Assembly: GCA_021845835.1 (NCBI GenBank) | Contig: JAJZVE010000112.1 | Location: 1-10,505, forward strand | Length of the DNA stretch: 10,505 nt | Direction: 5' to 3' | DNA from: Pseudomonadota bacterium | GTDB lineage: Bacteria > Pseudomonadota > Alphaproteobacteria > Acetobacterales > Acetobacteraceae | Shown: positions 7,350-10,505 of the stretch, piece after piece | Layout: each line of letters opens with the position of its first letter | How positions within the stretch are numbered: the stretch's first letter is position 1 | Program-made: the position numbers and the translations under genes | The notes under the pieces: model-generated | The model's input: only the letters and a program-made list of their open reading frames with translations | Told to the model about the DNA's origin: nothing | Databases searched by the model: none

Positions 7350-7365
7350 CTTACGAATTCGTAAG
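7350..7365. promoter_or_regulatory. Perfect 16-bp palindrome, candidate operator
   Basis: CTTACGAATTCGTAAG is a perfect 16-bp inverted repeat in an AT-rich intergenic stretch. On the minus strand it starts inside a near-consensus -10 (TATACT at 7364-7369), where a repressor would block initiation. On the plus strand it ends just before TATATA at 7366-7371. Perfect symmetry without loop bases suits a TetR- or MarR-like dimer. The regulator is unknown. Confidence 0.45.
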
Positions 7366-7391
7366 TATATACATCGGAATCGTAACAACAA
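7364..7391 (-). promoter_or_regulatory. Possible sigma-70-type promoter reading left
   Basis: On the minus strand TTGTTG (7386-7391) and TATACT (7364-7369) are 16 bases apart. The -10 matches the consensus in five of six bases and the -35 in its TTG. Initiation near 7357 would give a leader of about 155 bases before ATG 7201 and could serve the secreted protein and perhaps minCDE. A second weak candidate, TTGACT/TATGCC with a 15-base spacer, lies at 7268-7294. Confidence 0.3.
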
Positions 7392-7408
7392 TCCGGGTAG
7401 GGGTTGCT

Positions 7409-7549
7409 CCCGCGCGAGGCGGAGGGGACGGTGGCGAAGACGGACAGCCTGTGCGTGACCCCGCGCGAGGTGGCGGCGACTGCGCTGCCTATGGGGCAGT
7501 CACGCGCACGGCCCCGCGTGAGGGTGGCGCCGCCCTCGACGGGCAGCGC
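7409..7549. repeat. Three imperfect copies of a roughly 51-bp GC-rich unit with hairpins
   Basis: CCCGCGCGAGG occurs at 7409 and 7460, and CCCGCGTGAGG at 7513, spacings of 51 and 53 bp. Each copy is followed by a G/C-rich stretch. Two foldable segments are visible. GTGCGTGAC (7451-7459) pairs with GTCACGCGCAC (7499-7509) with a two-base bulge around an inner stem CTGCC/GGCAG (7485-7499). GCGC-c-GCCC at 7527-7535 pairs with GGGC-a-GCGC at 7541-7549 around the loop TCGAC. It may be a structured RNA or a dispersed repeat. No known riboswitch signature was recognised and the coding strand, if any, is unknown. Confidence 0.5.
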
Positions 7550-7574
7550 ATGAAAACTATCTCTCGTCCACAAT

Positions 7575-7589
7575 GTTCTTTATATGTTC
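7575..7589 (+). promoter_or_regulatory. LexA (SOS) box of alphaproteobacterial type
   Basis: GTTC at 7575-7578 and GTTC at 7586-7589 are separated by exactly seven bases (TTTATAT). This is the direct-repeat LexA operator GTTC-N7-GTTC described in alphaproteobacteria. It ends five bases before the dnaE2 ATG at 7595, and dnaE2 is a classic LexA-controlled gene. LexA bound here would cover the start region. The box is intact although the gene it serves is broken. Confidence 0.8.
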
Positions 7590-7594
7590 GGGCT

Positions 7595-9615
7595 ATGCCA
7601 CCCGTCCCGCCCCCGCTCTATGCCGAACTCGCCGCCGCCACCGCCTTCTCCTTACCTGCGCGGGGCCAGTCGGCCGGAAGAGATGGTGGCGGAAGCGGCG
7701 GCCCTCGGCCTCGCTGCCCTTGGCATCGCTGACCGCAACACGGTCGCCCGGGTGGTGCGCGCGCATGACGCGGCGAAGCAGGCCGGGTTGCGCCTGCTGG
7801 TCGGCAGTCGCCTCGTCTTCCGCGACGGCACGCCCGACCTGATCGCCTACCCCGAGGACCGCGCCGGCTGGGGGCAACTGACGCAATTGCTTACGCTCGG
7901 CAAGCGGCGTGCGCCAAAGGGCGATTGCCACCTCGACCGTGCCGACGTGCTCGGCCATGCCGCCGGGCTGGTGCTGCTCGCGCTACCGCCGGAGCGGCCG
8001 GACGCCACCTTTGCCGCGGCCTTCGCCGACCTGCGCGCGGTGCTGGGGCGCCGCCTGCATCTGGCCGCCGATCGCCGGATCGGCGCCACCGACGTGCAGC
8101 GGCTGCGCACTCTCGCCACCCTCGACGCCGGCTTCGCTGCCGTCAGCGAGCCGCTTTGTCACGCACCGGAGCGGCGGGCGCTGCATGACGTGATGACTGC
8201 GATCCGACTTGGCGCCACCGTCGAACGGGCGGATCACGCGCGTTGTCGAACGCGGAACGCCACCTCAAACCGGCCGCCGTGATGGCGCGGCTGTTCCGCG
8301 ATCATCCAGGCGGCATCGCCCGCACGCTGGAAATCGTCGAACGCTGTCGCTTCTCGCTCGATGCCCTCGCCTACGAATACCCTGACCAGCCGATACCGGA
8401 AGGCACCACGCCAGACAAACATCTCGCGACACTCGCCTGGAAAGGCGCCGCGCACCGCTATCCGGCAGGCGTGCCGGAGAAGGTGCGCACCAACATCGCG
8501 AAAGAGCTCGCTCTGATCATGCAGCTTGGCTACGCGCGCTATTTCCTCGCCGTCCGTGACATCGTCCGCCACGCACGCGAGAAGGGCATTCTCTGCCAGG
8601 GTCGCGGCTCGGCGGCGAATTCGGTGGTGTGTTTCTGCCTCGGCATCACCGCCGTGGATCCGACCGAGATTGACCTGCTGTCCGAACGCTTCATCTCCGC
8701 CGAACGGCGCGAGCCGCCGGATATCGATGTCGATTTCGAACACGAGCGGCGCGAGGAGGCGATCCAGTACATCTACGACCGCCACAACCGCGACCGCGCC
8801 GGCATCGCCGCGACCGTGATCCATTACCGCCCGAAACTGGCGATCCGCAAAGTGGGTCACGCGATGGGATTGCCGGAGGACGCGACGGCAGCGCTGTCGG
8901 CGCAAAGCTGGGCTTCCGGCAACGAGTTGTGGCCCGACGCGCGGTTGCGCGAAATCGGCTTCGATCCGGCCGAGCCGCGGCTCCGCCGTACGATTGCGCT
9001 CGCCCGTGAACTGGTCGGCTTCCCGCGCCATCTGTCGCAGCATGTCGGAGGCTTCGTGCTGACGCGCGGCAAGCTGACCGAAACGGTGCCGGTCGGCCCG
9101 GCGGCGATGCCGGGGCGAAGCTTCATCGAATGGGACAAGGACGACATCGACACGCTCGGCATCATGAAGGTCGATGTGCTGGCCCTGGGGATGCTCACCT
9201 GCATCCGCAAGTGCTTTTCCCTGCTGCGGCAATGCCGCATGCCGACCGGCGATCTCGCGGGCATTCCTGGCGGCCGCAAGACCCTCACCCCAACCCTCTC
9301 CCGCAAGCGGGAGAAGGTGGCGGGCGCCGCGAGCCGGGTGGAGGGTTCGACCTCCCCACGCTCGCTGGCCTGCTCCCCCGCCCCGCCCTCGTCCTGCTCG
9401 CCGAGGCCGACGCGCTGCTGCACGTGGACGGCATCGTGCAACGTTCGCCCGAGGGTATCGTGCATATCGTCGCCGAGCGGCTGCACGATCGTTCGGCGGC
9501 GCTGCGCCGACTGGACACTCCGGGCCCCGCCGCCCCCCTCGCCCGCGCCGATGAGGCGGCGCATTCGCAGATGCCGCGCAATCGTCCTTTGCCACGCTCT
9601 CGCGACTTCCACTGA
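7595..9615 (+). pseudogene. dnaE2: dnaE2, error-prone DNA polymerase III alpha subunit, broken by frameshifts and a large internal deletion
   Basis: Start and end match DnaE2, but four pieces lie in changing frames. ATG 7595 gives YAELAAATAFS. One extra base near 7652-7655 (CTTACCTG) shifts to YLRGAS.PEE and the PHP domain (GIADRNTVARVVRAH, LTLGKRRAPKG). One base lost near 8240-8243 shifts back to SNAERHLKP and the polymerase core: KGILCQGRGSAANS, then PPDIDVDFEHERR (about 8717) with two catalytic Asp, then GFPRHLSQHVGGFV and DKDDIDTLGIMKVDVLALGML with the third Asp. Homology stops at about 9280 (DLAGIP). A REP-like element follows, and then a third frame supplies only the OB-like tail VDGIVQRSPEGIVHIVAERLHD...SRDFH, stop 9613-9615. 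About 560 front and 90 back residues remain of a protein usually near 1,050-1,100, so the rest of the polymerase domain and the clamp-binding region are gone. DnaE2 normally works with ImuA/ImuB in SOS mutagenesis; neither is visible here. Confidence 0.93.
9281..9346. repeat. REP-like palindromic element inside dnaE2
   Basis: The core TCTCCCGC-AA-GCGGGAGA (9297-9314) is a perfect 8-bp stem. Outer arms CCCTCACCC (9282-9290) and GGGTGGAGGG (9336-9345) are complementary apart from one extra G, so the whole stretch of about 66 bp is roughly palindromic. The string CCCTCACCCCAACCCTCTCC is typical of dispersed repetitive extragenic palindromes in many proteobacteria. Such elements normally lie between genes. 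Here it sits exactly where the dnaE2 reading frame loses its middle. Confidence 0.85.
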
Positions 9616-9643
9616 TCGCCAGGGAGACGTTAGGCTTGCCGTC

Positions 9644-10357
9644 ATGTCCTATCGATTGCGCCGACCCGCTGCCGCCGTGCGTGCGCCGCGCGACGAGATC
9701 GCCGGTATCATCGCCGAACGCCGATTCACGCTGGCGCTGCAGCCGGTTGTGAACGTGCGCGACCGCGTGCCCGACCATGCCGAGGCACTGCTCCGCATCG
9801 CCGTACCCGGCAGCCTGCCGCCGCGCGCCTTCGTCGCCGCCGCCGAGGCGGAAGGGCTCGGCCCAGCGCTGGATGCCGCAGTACTCGATGCCTCCCGCAC
9901 TGCGCCGGCGCCGCTCTCGGTAAACATCTGCGCCCGCTCGCTGCAGCAACGCCACTTCGTCCGCACTGTGCTGGACGCCGCCCCAGCCGCGATCGAGTTG
10001 GTGCGCCTCGACACCCTCGACGATCTGGCCACCGTCGCCGCGGCTGTCGCCGAGCTGCGCGCCTGCGGCGTCCGGGTAATGCTGGATGCGGTTGACGGCG
10101 AGGCCGCCGCGCTCGCCCTGGCGCAGGTGGCGCGATTCGATGCGCTCAAGCTCGCCGGCAGCGTGCTGCGGGCAGCGATGGCGGGAGCGCGCGGGCGCGC
10201 GCTGCTGGAGGCGCTGTTGCGGCTGGCCGAGGCGCTGGGCACGCGCCCGATCGCCACTCAGATCGAAACTTTTCCGCAACTATGGGCCGCCGAACGTGCC
10301 GGTATCGAGCTGGTGCAAGGCTGGTTGCTGAGCGCGCCAACGACACTGCCGCCATGA
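9644..10357 (+). CDS. Degenerate EAL-domain protein
   Basis: The 237-residue protein spans one EAL domain with no GGDEF or sensor part. FTLALQPVVNVRDRVPDHAEALLRI (residues 28-52) is the EAL entry, with E47-A48-L49 intact. SVNICARSL matches the metal-binding Asn strand, DALKLAGSVL the lysine strand, and GIELVQGWLLSAP the C-terminal turn. Several c-di-GMP phosphodiesterase residues are missing: the DDFG loop reads LDAVDG, KID reads KLA, and AEGVE reads ATQIE. Activity is therefore doubtful and a binding or scaffold role is more likely. The start is ATG at 9644, 28 bp after the dnaE2 stop, with only a weak AGGGAG 17 bases upstream. The frame is open upstream as far as 8243, but that part is dnaE2 remnant. 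Its stop overlaps the next start by ATGA, so the two are coupled. It may depend on the dnaE2 SOS promoter. Confidence 0.8.
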   Translation: MSYRLRRPAAAVRAPRDEIAGIIAERRFTLALQPVVNVRDRVPDHAEALLRIAVPGSLPPRAFVAAAEAEGLGPALDAAVLDASRTAPAPLSVNICARSLQQRHFVRTVLDAAPAAIELVRLDTLDDLATVAAAVAELRACGVRVMLDAVDGEAAALALAQVARFDALKLAGSVLRAAMAGARGRALLEALLRLAEALGTRPIATQIETFPQLWAAERAGIELVQGWLLSAPTTLPP

Positions 10358-10505
10358 CCCTCGCCCCCCTGCTCGCCGCCTCGGGCGCCACCATCCTGCA
10401 CGCCGTCACGGCACTCGCCGCATTCGTGCTAGGGCTGGTACAACTGCTTGCACTGAAAGGCACGCTTGCGCATCGGGCGCTCGGCTGGATCTGGGCAGTG
10501 CTGAT
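10354..10505 (+). CDS. DUF2306-type integral membrane protein, N-terminus only
   Basis: Fifty codons are present before the right edge. The start MTLAPLLAASGATILHAVTALAAFVLGLVQLLALKGTLAHRALGWIWAVL gives one hydrophobic helix, then a polar KGTLAHRALG turn and the start of a second helix. The LHA..AL.A..LG..QLL..KGT..HR.LGW pattern is the N-terminus of DUF2306 (predicted four-helix) membrane proteins. The ATG overlaps the stop of the EAL gene (ATGA), so the two are translated together. The function of the family is not established, and conserved His residues have suggested redox or metal roles without proof. Confidence 0.72.
   Translation, partial: MTLAPLLAASGATILHAVTALAAFVLGLVQLLALKGTLAHRALGWIWAVL

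Larger units (their letters stand above)
7202..7574. other. Intergenic region between leftward and rightward gene blocks
   Basis: This stretch holds no convincing gene. The part nearest 7201 (7202-7290) is ordinary leader for the secreted-protein gene. The middle (about 7270-7395) is distinctly AT-richer than the rest of the window and contains a perfect palindrome and a possible leftward promoter. The part at 7405-7550 is GC-rich with three imperfect repeats and hairpins. Open frames cross the region on both strands (for example 7331-7573 on minus) but lack start signals and family resemblance. Confidence 0.6.

Noticed and set aside
7409..7549. CRISPR array
   Set aside because: The shared block is only about 11 bases and the copies are imperfect over their full length. 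There are no clean repeats, distinct spacers or cas genes.
7331..7573. 80-codon minus-strand open frame in the spacer
   Set aside because: It has a TTG start without a ribosome-binding site, and its repeated sequence comes from the three DNA repeats rather than from a protein family.
7584..8282. dnaE2 start at ATG 7584 in the PHP frame
   Set aside because: It would replace the typical PPLYAELAAATAFS start by a Pro-rich sequence. The family start lies in the other frame at 7595, so a frameshift explains the data better.
8234..10279. 681-codon open frame on the minus strand
   Set aside because: It is the reverse shadow of the dnaE2 remnant and the EAL gene, with no motifs and His/Arg-rich composition.

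Overview
The window is GC-rich DNA, probably from an alphaproteobacterium and most likely from Rhodospirillales/Acetobacteraceae. This placement rests on protein resemblance, on a GTTC-N7-GTTC motif (the alphaproteobacterial form of the LexA box) in front of dnaE2, and on a minCDE operon. No rRNA or other taxonomic marker is present, so the placement is an inference.

The left two thirds are read on the minus strand. In transcription order they hold a small secreted protein with two tandem repeats (7201-6482), minC, minD and minE (6413-4558), and the wreck of a CLC-type chloride channel gene (about 4488-3720). These are followed by a protein of unknown function built from two diverged copies of one Cys/Trp-rich module (3596-2571), then a tight three-gene sugar unit. 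That unit is a TylC3/TcaB9-type C-methyltransferase, an RfbF-like sugar-1-phosphate nucleotidyltransferase, and a PIG-L/LmbE deacetylase cut by the left edge. Together the trio suggests synthesis of a C-methyl-branched, possibly de-N-acetylated sugar for a surface glycan. MinC, MinD and MinE place the division septum by blocking FtsZ rings near the poles.

A 393-bp spacer (7202-7594) separates the two transcription directions. It contains an AT-rich part with a perfect 16-bp palindrome next to a possible leftward promoter. It also has a GC-rich part with three imperfect copies of a roughly 51-bp unit and good hairpins, and a LexA-type box six bases before dnaE2.

The right third is read on the plus strand. 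dnaE2, the SOS error-prone polymerase, is a pseudogene. It has two single-base frameshifts, and its middle and back (an estimated 400 or more residues) are missing. A REP-like palindromic element of about 66 bp sits exactly at the gap, followed by a DnaE2 C-terminal tail in another frame. Downstream are a degenerate EAL-domain protein and, overlapping it by ATGA, the start of a DUF2306-type membrane protein cut by the right edge.

Two independent gene wrecks (CLC channel and dnaE2) within 6 kb suggest a genome undergoing local gene loss. I see no tRNA, rRNA, CRISPR array, insertion sequence or phage gene.
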